This document shows positions 1 through 10,556 of a DNA stretch of 64,000 nt, piece by piece. This DNA comes from Galeruca laticollis (lineage: Eukaryota; Arthropoda; Insecta; Coleoptera; Chrysomelidae), in NCBI GenBank assembly GCA_963921935.1, contig OY998181.1:141011423-141075422 (forward strand). The letters are read 5' to 3'. The notes beneath the pieces were generated by a model. That model did not search any database. It was given only the letters and a program-made list of their open reading frames with translations, and had not been told where the DNA came from. The position numbers and the translations under genes were made by a program. Numbering within the stretch: the stretch's first letter is position 1; each line of letters begins with the position of its first letter.

Positions 1-120
1 AAAATAGGCAACATCTTATACAAATTTGCAAACACTAATTCTGTTATACATTGTCTATGCAATAAGATGGCGAAAAATATGGTGATGAATTATCAAAGTT
101 CAATTCTTTGCACAAAACTG
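1..120 (+). CDS. possible 3' part of an exon, unrecognised
   Basis: Frame 1 is open from the window edge to position 120 (about 40 residues, Asn/Lys/Met rich) and is followed at once by a good splice donor (GTAAGTTTG). A pyrimidine-rich acceptor ending TTTTAG lies at about 227. If the two are joined, translation stops after seven codons. I do not recognise the residues. The open frame is short and could be chance in AT-rich DNA. Confidence 0.2.
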
Positions 121-389
121 GTAAGTTTGTTTAACCTTTTTTATATATAAATAAAATAGTTTTAAATACCTGTTCACTGTATCGTTCTACTACACTTCAA
201 TGATTGGTTTTTTTAATCTTGTTTTAGGTTACCTTCTGGAATACCGAATAATCCGTCTGGCCTGGACAAAAACTATAATTGGTTCCACATTCCATCCATA
301 TCAGAAAATTCTAGATGAATCCCATAATACAGTACTTTCTGAAAGGTATTGTGGAGACATTTTCCACAATACAATATTACTTGGTTAAA

Positions 390-1350
390 TTGATGAATTT
401 TATGGTCAGTACATTTTTATATTTACCAATTTTCTTGTTAAGTTATGTTTATCTGCTTGATTACTTACATTACTGAGTTGCTTTTAACGATAATGTATTT
501 ATTTCTATAATTACCAATACAAATTATTGTTATTCAAAAAGTTTAAATAATTTTTCTCAAAAATTTTGCTTCTTCCACATTCACCGCTACCGAAAAGAAA
601 AACTACCTAGTGAATAGTGTACATTATCAACAAAATTGTTTTATTCAATTTTTTTATTATTAATCTGCTTGTCGCTGATGAAAATATTTCAAGTGTATTC
701 CACCAATCAAAATTGGCTATAAAAATTCTTATTGAAAAGTTTCACCTCAAGTTGTAATCGTCCATCTATCCTTTTAAAACATTCTGTTTAAAGTTTTTAA
801 ATGATTAAATCCCATATATTATTCCCTTTAAAATTGTATTTCTAAATATTTATAAATGACAGTTCTTAATTTCAATAATATCTATATGGAATGACAAATC
901 ATTTCACAAATGTCATGCTCTATGAAATTAATGCTATTATTTGACTTCCTACCTTGACATGTATTAAATAATTACATAATCTTATCAGAAAACTTCTTTC
1001 AATATCTAATATTTACTTTTTTAAAACAAATCATGGTATTATTTTACTTTTACAATGAGAAAAATGGATTGTTATTATTTATATGGAACAACGTTCAAAA
1101 ATTCTCTCTCAAATATTAAAATCATGTTATTATATTTCACATATGTATTTATAAAGCGTATTTAAAATTTCCTACACAATTCTACAGCTTGACTCTTGTC
1201 TACTTTCTCTATTTAATAGCGAATAGTACAGATTGTCTCCATTTCAAACTATTTTTCAAAAAAATTCAAATTCTAAAATTTTGTACTTGCTTACAGTGTG
1301 TAGTCTTTTATTCCATAATTTAGTATACAGGGTGTTGCAGGTTTCTCTCT
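390..1350. other. AT-rich stretch with no recognisable gene
   Basis: No open frame of note, no terminal repeats and no protein similarity recognised on either strand. The sequence is strongly AT-rich. Confidence 0.6.
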
Positions 1351-1353
1351 ATG

Positions 1354-1356
<3 letters not shown>

Positions 1357-1404
<48 letters not shown>
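1357..1404. repeat. (AT)n microsatellite
   Basis: An almost uninterrupted run of AT dinucleotides, the first of three long AT runs in the first 4.5 kb. The other two (2938-2977 and 4377-4431) coincide with retroelement breakpoints; this one lies just beyond the 3' end of the Penelope-like fragment. Confidence 0.95.
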
Positions 1405-1408
<4 letters not shown>

Positions 1409-1529
1409 AATTGTTTTCAATTTTCTTGGACCAAAGTTTAATATGTATTTGTGTATAATTTCTTGGGATTCGGTCCTTAGTAATATTTAAAATAGACACT
1501 GAGACATCGTGTATAATTAATTTATTTTA

Positions 1530-1566
1530 ACGTTTCGGCTGCAATCCAAGCCTTTATAAAAAACTA
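1530..1566 (-). ncRNA. degenerate hammerhead-ribozyme-like motif in PLE 3' region
   Basis: On the minus strand a 4-bp stem (GGCT...AGCC, loop TGGATTGC) is followed directly by GAAACGTT, matching stem II plus the GAAA core strand of a hammerhead ribozyme with a palindromic ACGT stem III. Hammerhead motifs have been reported in PLE terminal repeats. Here the other core strand, expected as CTGATGA before the stem, reads TTATAAA, so this copy should be inactive. The arthropod PLE context supports the reading; catalysis is inference. Confidence 0.4.
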
Positions 1567-1954
1567 CAAAAAGTGTATAATAGAATAAAATTTTCAAGTC
1601 TATGCCTCATTCACATTAACAAAACAATCAATTGTGTATAGTACTCACATATTTAGAACAGTAATTTTCTCCATTGGAACGTCACAATCGTTAAAAACAT
1701 TTAAAAACGGCCATTCCCACATAACATTTAAAAATTTTGTAATTATAGCCGAACAATCATCAAGCAACACATTAGAATACGTACATACATCAATTACCAA
1801 TTCGTCGCTAAAATTTTTTTTAATTCCATATCTATTGTTTTTATTTTCATTTTACGAGGGCGTTTCTATACATTGTTTATATCGTGCTAGGTGTGGACAG
1901 AGTATGGTTTGTTGTCTACTGTTATTTAAATTTTGTTTACTTGTTCTATTAGTA

Positions 1955-2934
1955 TTATTGTATCAAATTGTGATATATCTTACTCAAATTATTTGTATCA
2001 GTTTTGGAATACACAGTGTTATTGTTTTTTTGTATATAGATCATTTCGAGGAGTTCTCGTTTTTTGTTGTTAGTTTCAGCTTTTAGAATTTTTGTTTGTT
2101 CGTAATCAAAATTATGCTTAGTTTCTATCATATGATTAGTTAATGCTGTTTTATTTTTTTTGTCATACTTATGGCTATTTAGTCTGCTTTTTAAATATTG
2201 ACTCGTTTGTCCTATATACACCTTATTACAATCCTTACACGGAATTTCATACACAACATGACTTTTTTTATCTTTAGGTGTTTTTGTTTTTAAAGTACTG
2301 TAACTCTTGTTGATTAAGTTGTGACCTTTATAACTAATTTGAATTTTTTCTTGTTTAAAAACATTTTTAATTTTCTCTGTTAAATTAGGTATGTATGGTA
2401 ATGTTAAGAAATTAACGTGTTGTTGTTTAGATACCGATTGGTTAGCTGTTGAGTTGTGGAATTTATGAATTCTTTTCTTAAAAGTAGAGTTTATCAATTG
2501 TTCGGGATAACTGTTTTTAAGCAATGCCTGTTTAGCCTTTTGTATAGCTTCTTGTCGGTATTCCGGATCAGACAAAGCGATCGCTCTGTCAGCTAAACCA
2601 ATAATCACCGATATTTTTTGAGAAATAGGATGTTGAGAAAGAAAATTAAGGTATCTACCTGACCATGTTGGTTTTGTTAACCAGGCTGTTTTTATATATC
2701 CATCTTTAATGTGTAAGGTAACATCTAAGAAGTTAATTTGGTGGTTATTTTGTATTTTCATAGTAAATTGCAATTTAGGATAATATTTGTTGAATTCTTG
2801 TAGTACATAATTACATTTATCCTTTGGAATTGCGAGAAAACAGTCATCAACGTACCTGTAGAAGAAGGGTACGTTAAACTTTAATTTTTTAATTATGGTT
2901 GTTTCTAGATCTTCCATAACTAACTGTGCAATCA

Positions 2935-2937
<3 letters not shown>
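1955..2937 (-). pseudogene. PLE polyprotein, C-terminal part: RT end plus GIY-YIG endonuclease
   Basis: The frame opens inside the AT run, so its first residues (a Tyr-Ile repeat) are an artefact; real similarity starts near 2935. It first shows the end of a reverse transcriptase with the active-site motif YVDD (in FFYRYVDDCF) followed by NFLDVTL. The C-terminal third is a GIY-YIG nuclease: VVYEIPCKDC, then VYIGQTS and LKSRLNSH, with a Cys pair typical of the PLE CCHH linker. The frame runs to a stop at 1955 with no internal breaks, so the visible part is well preserved, but fingers and palm N-terminal to YVDD are absent. The endonuclease nicks target DNA for target-primed reverse transcription. 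Family assignment is firm. Confidence 0.85.

Positions 2938-2977
<40 letters not shown>
2938..2977. repeat. (AT)n microsatellite at the PLE truncation point
   Basis: About 20 AT units exactly where the recognisable PLE protein begins. Either the element inserted into a pre-existing AT run, or the run expanded at the 5' junction. Confidence 0.9.
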
Positions 2978-2980
<3 letters not shown>

Positions 2981-3163
2981 ATATGCACAGTCAATGGTCG
3001 CATTTGACCTCATTGTACTTAAATTATTTATACAATTAAAACGTGTTATTGTTATGTTTTCAAACACTCGTGATTATATTCTGATTAATAGTTTTCCTAT
3101 AATCTATTAGTGACCTTCGAGTTCATTGGTCGATGATAATATTTTCTAAAACTAATAGTGACT

Positions 3164-3415
3164 TTACGGTTCGTCACAATCTTGTGGGTATGTATCTTTA
3201 CTCTGAACAATATCTACACATCCGTTTCTTATTTTTGGGACTTGTTTCAATGCTACACAAAATAAGTGATATGATTTTAAACATGGTGCACATATAATTG
3301 GTCGATCATCTAATGTACAGTTACACTGTGCGCAAGGATAGGAGATATTTTTTATACCACTAATTATTGTTGTGATTTTGTGCAAAGATGCTTCGGAGCA
3401 AAATTCTCTAATTAC
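3164..3415 (-). pseudogene. fragment with PHD-like Cys/His cluster, unassigned
   Basis: Minus-strand open frame of about 84 residues ending at 3164. It contains CAQC, then IICAPC and YHLFC, a CxxC...CxxC...HxxC spacing like a PHD or related zinc-binding fold. Such fingers occur in ORF1 proteins of CR1-like LINEs as well as in chromatin proteins. Upstream, the frame continues only into the RTE 3' end in the wrong frame, so the true N-terminus is lost and the RTE probably inserted into it. Which gene or element it came from is not clear. Confidence 0.4.
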
Positions 3416-3423
3416 ATTCTTTC

Positions 3424-4375
3424 TCAGCCACTTTTTATCCACTCCTGTACGTAAGCCTCTTTCATATTTCTCCATGCTGTCCTGTCCTGTGCTTGTTGAA
3501 ACCATCTGTTTCCGGCCTGTCTTTTTATATCATCAAGCCATCTTCTCTGTGGTCTTCCTGTGCTTCGCCTTGTTTGTCTTGGTCGCCAGTACGTTAGTTT
3601 GGTTGTCCATTTAGCTTGATCCTGCCGGGCCACATGCCCTACCCATTGCCATTTCAGCTCCGCAGTACGCTTTATTATATCCATGACTTTAGTTCTTTGT
3701 CGGATATCTTCATTCCTTTTTCTGTCTCTGAGAGTAATTCCGAGCATCGCTCGTTCCATCGCTCTTTGCATCACTCTTAATTGATTTGCTGTCCTCCCTG
3801 TCATTGCCATTGTTTCCAGTCCATAGGTCGCTATCGGTAGTATACAGGTATCGAAAACTTTTCGTTTAAGGTTGATCGGTATGCTGCTATTTCTGAATAT
3901 ATAGTTCATTTTTCCGAACCCCGCCCAGGCTAATTTTATTCTTCGTTTAATCTCAGCCGTTTGATTTTCTTTTCCTATTTTTATTACATGTCCCAAATAT
4001 ATATACTCTTCCACGTTTTCTGGTTTTGTACCATCTATATATATTTGTTCGTTGGTGTTACTTATTATTTGAGTCTTTGCGATGTTCATTTTTAAGCCGA
4101 TCTTTTTTGAAGCATTATTAAGTTGTTCTAACATGTTGCTCAGTTCGTGCACGTCACTGCTTATCAGGACAATGTCGTCAGCAAACCGAAGATAGTGTAG
4201 ATAGGAGCGGTCGATATTTATTCCTTTTGTTTCCCATTGTAATGTTTTAAAGACGTTCTCAAGCGCCAGAGTAAATAATTTTGGTGATATTGTATCACCC
4301 TGACGTATTCCCCTATTTACCTTAATCTTATCCGTTTTTAGATCTTCATTTATTTTGACATGAAAAGTGGCATTT
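3424..4375 (-). pseudogene. RTE reverse transcriptase, palm to C-terminus
   Basis: Shows the RTE signatures in order: GIRQGDTISPKLF, then LRFADDIVLIS (active site FADD), KTQIIS, YLGHVI, and the C-terminal RRWLDDI block characteristic of RTE/BovB elements, ending EWIKSG before the stop at 3424. The frame is intact over about 310 residues but lacks its N-terminal half. Apparent residues upstream of 4375 (Ile-Tyr repeats) are translation of the AT run. The short 3' UTR is typical of RTE. Confidence 0.85.
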
Positions 4376-4380
4376 TTATA

Positions 4381-4433
<53 letters not shown>

Positions 4434-4900
4434 CAAAGAGAATCATGGGTAATTCACGCAAAGTAAAGGGCTACTGAAATAGAGTGGTAACCGTGGACAT
4501 GCATGTTTCTGGCTCATTTTGCCTCATCAGCACGGCATAACCAAATAATGATGTGAAATTTGAGAGCAAAGATGTTAATCGAAACATGGGAAAACTCAAA
4601 ATAACGGATTTCAGCAGGGAAACCAAACGCTCATTTGTGTCTTCAATTGGAAGATCCCGAGCTTTCAGGACATCAACCAACATCGACACGGAGGCGCATA
4701 TAGCCCCCCCGCCATGAACCTTCCGACCCATAGTAAATAACAAAGAAGATGTAGGAATATCGCGTGATATGTTAACAACAACAACAAAGAGAATCATGGG
4801 TAATTCACGCAAAGTAAAGGGCTACTGAAATAGAGTGGTAACCGTGGACATGCATGTTTCTGGCTCATTTTGCCTCATCAGCACGGCATAACCAAATAAT
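4376..4900 (-). repeat. insertion in RTE made of two 5'-staggered copies of one 3' end (118-bp direct repeat)
   Basis: The 118 bases at 4432-4549 recur without visible difference at 4783-4900. On the minus strand the order is: a 118-bp copy, a (TTG)n tail, a longer copy (about 230 extra bases plus the same 118), then an (AT)n tail, then RTE again. Two 5'-staggered copies of the same 3' sequence, each ending in a different simple repeat, look like 5'-truncated retrotransposon copies. The longer copy has a minus-strand frame (4471 to about 4735, MGRKVHGGGAICASVS... to MSTVTTLFQ) that I do not recognise. Confidence 0.65.
4377..4431. repeat. (AT)n microsatellite
   Basis: AT run with one G, at the border between the RTE 3' piece and the 118-bp repeat. 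It may be the tail of the inserted element. Confidence 0.9.
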
Positions 4901-5495
4901 ATTTACATTGTCCTCTATTACGTTTTTGATTGTCTTGGTGTTATAAACTCGGATGTCTTTTCTTACTTCTCTATGTATTCGTTTATTTAGTTCCCGATAA
5001 TTTAGTGCATCTCTGGATGTTTTCTTTCTTTGTTCCATAAATTGTAACGTCTCTGGTTGTATTTTAGAGTTCTTTTTGTTTTCATGCAAATCTTCCTTGT
5101 CGCAATGTGGATGTCGGTTGTGATTTTTTTGTTCAGTTCGTCTATGTCCATCCTATTCAATGCTTCAGTTGGTTCCAGTTTCTTTTCTAGTTCGTTTTGA
5201 TAATCCTTTTTCCTGTGTACAAGCTCCTCAGCCTTAGGGATCTTGTCTGTACGGATGAGTTTGTTTCTTTCAGTTTTCAGGTTGAGGCTAAGGGATGCTC
5301 TTACCAGTCTATGATCGCTGTTTGTATCGAATCGGTTTAGTACTGATACGTCTGTGCAAATTTTTCTGTTATTCGAAAGTATGAAGTCGATCTCATTTCT
5401 AGTTTCCCCATCGGGGCTTTCCCAAGTCCACTTTCTTTGTTTAGGTTTTTTAAAGTAAGTGTTCAGACAGTAAAGGTTTTCTTTATTTAAGTAAT
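4901..5495 (-). pseudogene. RTE endonuclease end and linker
   Basis: Reading right to left: NTYFKKP, then WTWESPDGETRNEIDFIL (the endonuclease block with the IDF motif), a SDHRLVRASL block with the catalytic SDH, then the basic linker with LQFMEQRKKTSRD and NVIEDN. The linker is interrupted after NVIEDNVN by the 118-bp repeat. The upstream part of the endonuclease is missing. Small frame breaks occur between 5090 and 5110. Confidence 0.8.
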
Positions 5496-5950
5496 TACAT
5501 CAAGGTTTATATTTTCCCGTAGCAATGAATATGGTAAATCTGCATTTAAATGTTCCATTTCAATTTTTTTCTTTTTTGCATAAACATCTTTTAAAGATGG
5601 TGAAACAAGATTCGATATAAAAAGTTTTTTCTCACTTCTTAACCTTAGGTAACCCAATAGCAGTTTTACCTTTAGGTCTACCTCTCATTTTGGCTACTTT
5701 TGGAATTATTATTTTTTAAATCAGATGTGTCATTACTTTTACTATAGCTATGATCACTCATGACGATATGGCTGAGTTTTTCACATTCGTCATTTTGATT
5801 GTCTTTACTTTCAAAAACCACTGTTTCAATTACTTTTGACACTGACCAAAGGGATCCTCGTCTATATGATCCTCATCTACGGAATCAACTCCAGCGTGAT
5901 CCGTAACTGCCTGATCCTCGTCTGCTTCATTGTACTCCATAATCATGCTT
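5496..5950 (-). pseudogene. broken coding remnant with an RGRPKGKTAIGLP tail
   Basis: A minus-strand start at about 5945 gives an acidic N-terminus (MIMEYNEADEDQ...). After several stops and shifts there is a basic AT-hook-like tail MRGRPKGKTAIGLPK at about 5645-5695. Tails of the RGRPKG...IGLPK type are familiar to me from the C-terminus of SWIM/MULE-type transposon proteins in insects, but that link is weak. Nothing recognisable lies between 5950 and 6450. Confidence 0.3.
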
Positions 5951-6655
5951 TAGTTGTCAACAACTGCAAATAAACATTTTGGTTACACTCAGTTTCTTTA
6001 TCAATATTAATCAATTTAATTACGTGTATTCCAGTTTATAGTATGAGAGCAAACAGTATTACCTGGGGTAAGAATTCGCTGTGGTTGTCTTGGCATAAGT
6101 GCTACATTGGTTGTATAGTAAATGCGACTCTATATAGCTGTTCGAAGGTCACATCTACTATTTCGCTTCGACGCCACGCTATTTAGTCGTAGCTGCTCTT
6201 AAACTGAAAAAATATAAGAATGATTTTTATTTGCAGATTGGACCGGAACAATTAAATTAAATTACGTTAACTTTTAAAAGAAATTTGTGTTTTTCATTCA
6301 CATTAAATAGAGTAAACGGTGAGAATCTCCAATTCATCACTCGTATTGAACCATAGGGAAAAATACTATTTGAAATAAACTTTTTACATCTAATATAATT
6401 ATTAACTGATTAATTAATACATACCTTTCAAATTTATAGTCTGCGTTTCTACAAAAACTTATAAATGCATTTCTTTAAACCGTATAGCAGAATTCCTGCA
6501 AACTGAACGATGTGATGCGGACTGACTGTAGACACAAACTGAGCCGACCTTAGGCGATCTGAGATCGATTAATCGAAGAATCGTTTTTTGGAGCCAAAAA
6601 TATCGATTTTTTAAATCGATATGTAGTAGGGGAGGCTGGGGAGGGTTGAGCCAGA

Positions 6656-9404
6656 GGGAGGTTTGAGACATAAATGTTTCATTGGTAACGTATCCTTAAA
6701 TAAATTTACTTTTCCGTTTAGTGGATGCTTAGACAGTGCTTCTTTCACGTTATCTAAGTTTAACAACAAATCCAAGTCGTTTACGAAAGATATAGTGAAA
6801 AGTTGTTTTTGAGGCTAAACAATGTAAGTTTTTTAACAAAATGAATAAGGATTCTTTATTCACATTATTATATTTGGAAATATATGAATGAATTACACGA
6901 ATTACATAATAATTTAACATACTTTAAAGTATTAAATTATTTGTTAGGTTATGTTTTAACTTGAAAATCGTAATTTGTTGTGGCTACTGGTACGAGGGGA
7001 GGGATGAACAGGTTTCATGTGGGAGGTTTGAGACACGGATCAAACCTCCCATCATGGTTTGAAAATACCTGTACTTCGTTTCCAGTTTTTTTTCTTTCTT
7101 TTTCAAGTGAAAAAATATAGGTCAACGTAGTTTAGTCTTTAGTTTCTTCTGCTAAAATCTTCACTGCATCATCTACAATAATAATTTTTTTGCAGATGCC
7201 TTTTAAGTGGAAATCGAAAGGCCGAGTGCCTACTGATCCTGAAATTTTGGAAACTGCAGTACGGGAAATATGTAGTACTAATGGTAAAATCCGCACAGTC
7301 GCCAAAAAATATAATATTGATAGAACGACACTATCTAGATACGTGCATAAATTTAAATCAAACGAAATCGTATCGTTTGTAGCAAACTTTAATTCTTCGC
7401 AAATTTTTACTAATCAAGAAGAATATTTGCTAGTTCAATATCTGCTCAAATGCGCTGACTTACATTATGGACTTACTCCAATCGCAGTAAGAAAGTTTGC
7501 TTACATCTTTGCAACTGAAAATAACAAAAAAATTTCAGCAGCTTGGGAGAAAAATAGAGCAGCAACGCGTGATTGGCTAAGAGGTTTTATGTCAAGACAT
7601 GGTAACTTATCACTTAGGACACCAGAAGCCACGAGTGTAGGACGTGCCACTGCATTTAATAAATATACCGTGCAGCTATTTTTTGACAATTTAAAAACCA
7701 TCATGACAAGGGAACAGATTACTCCTGATTGCATATATAATGCAGATGAAACGGGAGTTACAACAGCACATAAGCCGCAAAAAATAATTGCGAAGAAAGG
7801 GCAGAAGCAGGTGTCAAAGGCAACATCGTGTGAAAGAGGATCACTGGTAACAGTTTTATGCACTATAAGTGCGTCTGGTAACACTATTCCTCCCTTTTTA
7901 ATTTTTCCGAGGGCTAGGTTCCAGGATTATATGACAAGAGGACTTCCCATTGGTGCCGATGCTGCTGTTAATCCATCAGGTTGGATGACCCACGAGAATT
8001 TTGAAAAATATTTACAGCACTTCGTCAACTATTCCCGAGTCAACAAGGATCACAAGTGTCTGCTGATACTAGACAACCATGATAGCCATATTTCCCCAAA
8101 GGGGCTGAACATTTGTAAAGAAAATGGAGTAATGCTACTGACCATTCCACCTCATACTAGCCATAAGTTACAGCCCTTGGACACCAATGTTTTCGGGCCT
8201 TTTAAAAGGTTTTATAATGAAGCTGCAGATAACTGGATGGTCAACAATCCTGCACAGCTGATATCCTTAAAAGAAATACCTGAACTTGTGGCAAGTGCTT
8301 ACGTTCGCGCTTTCACGCCGGCCAATATAGTAGGTGGATTTTCACATACTGGTATTTGTCCATACAATCCAGCTGTATTCTCAGATAGTGATTTTACCAG
8401 TTCGGAAATTACAGACCGGCCAGATCCATCTGAAGCTTTACATCCCACAGAAAATTTACTTTTAGCTGTCCCTAGTACTTCCCAAAATAATCCAAATGCA
8501 TTTGTAAGCCCTGAAGTTATAAGGCCATTTCCGAAAGCTCTTCCACGTAAAAAGAAAGCTGGAAGGAAATGTGGAAAAACACGGATTTTAACGGACACTC
8601 CCGAAAAAGACCTAATAGAAAAAGAATTTGAGGAAAGAGCAAAGAAAAAGGAAGAGCAAAATAAAAAAAAGGAAGAAAGGGTGGAAAGATTAAAAAAAAA
8701 TTGTTGATAGAAGATGAAAAACAGGTGCCCGTTAAACAAAAGAAGATTGAGATAGTCATGGAGGAATCTGAACAATCTAACGATTCTTTCAATTTTTCGA
8801 GTTCTGATGAGTTAACCGATATTGAGGAACAAATTGAAAAAGAAAATGCTGAAGAAAGCTTTATGAATCAAGAAGTTCGTAAGGATGACTATGTTCTTGT
8901 ACGATTTCCCACCAAAAAGACTTTCCGACATTACGTTGCTAAGGTCACAAATATTAATGGCAACGAATACGACTTATTATGCATGAGACTAAAGCCTCCG
9001 GGATACAAATTTATTTTTCCCGATGTTGCCGATGAATGTTGTGCACCTAGGGACGATCTGGTTAAGTTACCAAACCCCTCCTTTACTGGAGGAACAGCAA
9101 GAACACATAGGACCCTTTCTTTTCCAGTCGATTTTTCCAAATATGAAAATTTATTCTAGGTTTTTCGGCAAATATTTTTATGACTGTTGTATTCTTTTAT
9201 TTTTTCAAGTACGTATGTGTATTTTTTTTGTTAATTATTATTATTGCAGGGTTAAAGGGTTAAACAATTGTTAACTGTCTTTAATAAATTTGATTTTAAC
9301 TCGAGACTTTATCGTACTAATCTTGTCTCAAGCCTCCCTATGCTTGCCTCAAACCTCCCTTTACTTGTCTCAAGCCTCCCCTCATAAAGGAGGTTTGAGA
9401 CAAG
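6656..9404. repeat. subterminal GAGGTTTGAGACA repeats of the pogo element
   Basis: Copies of GGGAGGTTTGAGACA or its complement at 6656-6670, 7021-7035, 7041-7050 (inverted, shorter), 9322-9338, 9345-9360, 9365-9380 and 9389-9404; the TIR itself contains the related GGAGGGTTGAGCCA. They lie only in the two flanks outside the gene. Subterminal repeat arrays of this kind are usual transposase-binding sites, but binding is inferred. Confidence 0.8.
7196..9159 (+). pseudogene. pogo-type transposase with one frameshift
   Basis: A DDE-superfamily transposase that would cut and paste the element. Translation starts at ATG 7196, directly after a TTTTTTTGCAG acceptor-like site. Residues 10-50 form a pipsqueak/CENP-B type helix-turn-helix (GKIRTVAKKYNIDRTTLSRYV), followed by a second HTH. 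The DDE_1 core shows YNADETG, LLILDNHDSHIS and KLQPLDTNVF, giving the three acidic residues. The first frame stops at 8707 just after a run of nine A (8692-8700). The next frame (from 8701 to 9159) continues with an acidic stretch and a basic C-terminal domain, so a one-base slip in the A-run explains the break. Restored length is about 650 residues. Otherwise there are no stops, suggesting a young copy. Confidence 0.85.
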
Positions 9405-9591
9405 TTCATGTGGTACTTTAATCCATTATTTATTGCTTAAATAACAATTTTTAAAATAATCTTGGTACTGTGCTAAAAAATTAAAACCAATAGTTAATTA
9501 ATATGTAAAAAACTTTATGCGATTACTAAAACACGACAGAAAACCAGGTTGATGAAAAAAAGTGGCTCAACCCTCCCCAGTCTCCCCTACT

Positions 9592-10556
9592 GAATCGATT
9601 CAGTGAATCGATATTTCACCCTTGAAAATCGACATCCGATTTTATTTTATTTTTTGGTATAAATCAAAAAAGTATTCACAATGAATTGAATGTACCCATA
9701 TTATAAGAGTGCTGCCGGTTAAAGGGTTAATTATTCAAAAACTCGCGAGATGGCTGTATGTTTGGATTTCTTTGCTTCTCTTTAATAAAAAAAAGTAACG
9801 TTTGTTTGTAATCTTTGACTTCTTGTATCTGTGACTGACATTTCTTGTTGCGTCATCATTCATTAAAATTCATTTATTTGTTGTTGTAGAATCTGTCTGT
9901 CGTAAAGCGATTTTTATGTAGTGTTTGTTGCAGAATAATAACTAATTGAGACTAGGTAAGTAAAACGCTTCTTATTTTTTACTTTGATGCTATTATTTTC
10001 AGTTTGTTCTGTTAGTTGTGATCATTAAATCTAACCATGTATATTGGTCATTTAAATTTACGCTTAGATACGAATAATCACGAATGGGCATTGAAATAAC
10101 TAATGAGTGATATGTGGAATCCCTTATGGAAGAGTTCATACTTTACTTACTACTAATTTATGTACATTGATCTACATAACCCCAAATTGTTTATTTAGTT
10201 TACATAGAAAATAAATAGTAAAGTAGGGATGGGCGATTCTTTCCGAAAAATATCGATTTTTAAATCAATTCGAATCTTAACCTGATGAATCGATTCAGGT
10301 TTAAAGCTATCTTTTTTAATCTACTCGCTATAAAAGTTATTTTTTGTTACAAAATGTTAAACTATTATTTCTATTTAATTGTTTTACTATTTAAACGTTT
10401 TACTTATCTTTCATATATAAACTATTCTATTAAATTGTTTAAGAATTGATGCTAATTAATACTAACAGAATTTTGAATATTACTTAAAACTAGTAACTTA
10501 TTACTAAAAATTTCATTTTCCATCAAGTTTAATGAGGAAAAAATGTATTTTTTCAG
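9592..10556. other. 5' region of the hAT element
   Basis: ATCGAT-rich DNA follows the pogo end. A GTAAGT donor-like site at about 9955 might mark an untranslated exon spliced to the acceptor at 10555. At 10224 a sequence almost identical to the inverted right hAT end begins (TAGGGATGGGCGATTC...). No coding potential seen. Confidence 0.4.
10224..10290 (+). repeat. internal hAT left-end-like inverted repeat
   Basis: TAGGGATGGGCGATTCTTTC followed by CGAAAAATATCGATTTTTAAATC matches the reverse complement of the right end (12990-13050) over about 45 bases with few differences. The eight bases before it (TAGTAAAG) do not match those after 13050, so these two ends were not inserted together as they now stand. 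Confidence 0.75.

Larger units (their letters stand above)
1465..2937 (-). mobile_element. Penelope-like retroelement (PLE), 5'-truncated
   Basis: Minus-strand element with the 3' part of the single PLE open frame followed by a 3' region holding a conserved PLE-type motif (stem-loop plus GAAAC at about 1536-1560). The 5' end stops abruptly at the (AT)n run at 2938, so most of the reverse transcriptase is missing. PLEs are retroelements with a telomerase-like reverse transcriptase joined to a GIY-YIG endonuclease, and 5' truncation is usual for them. Confidence 0.8.
3416..5495 (-). mobile_element. RTE-type non-LTR retrotransposon, broken in the middle
   Basis: Two colinear minus-strand pieces (4901-5495, then 3416-4375) encode the end of an endonuclease and the palm-to-C-terminus of an RTE reverse transcriptase. 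The roughly 250 residues expected between them (RT fingers) are missing, replaced by a 525-bp foreign segment at 4376-4900. The 5' end is truncated inside the endonuclease at about 5495. Confidence 0.8.
6625..9591 (+). mobile_element. pogo/Tigger-type DNA transposon
   Basis: Ends are inverted: AGTAGGGGAGGCTGGGGAGG at 6625 and the complement of AGTAGGGGAGACTGGGGAGG at 9591; homology continues through GGTTGAGCCA. It carries one pogo-type transposase. The expected TA duplication is not clean on both sides. It lies inside the left arm of a hAT element, as ATCGAT-rich sequence flanks it on both sides. Confidence 0.85.

Noticed and set aside
200..388. 62-codon plus-strand frame near the left edge
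   Set aside because: It starts in what looks like an intron (branch and TTTTAG acceptor) and matches nothing recognised.
2938..2990. N-terminal Ile-Tyr repeat stretches in two long minus-strand frames (near 2.95 and 4.40 kb)
   Set aside because: They are translations of (AT)n runs and not protein; starts there were ignored.
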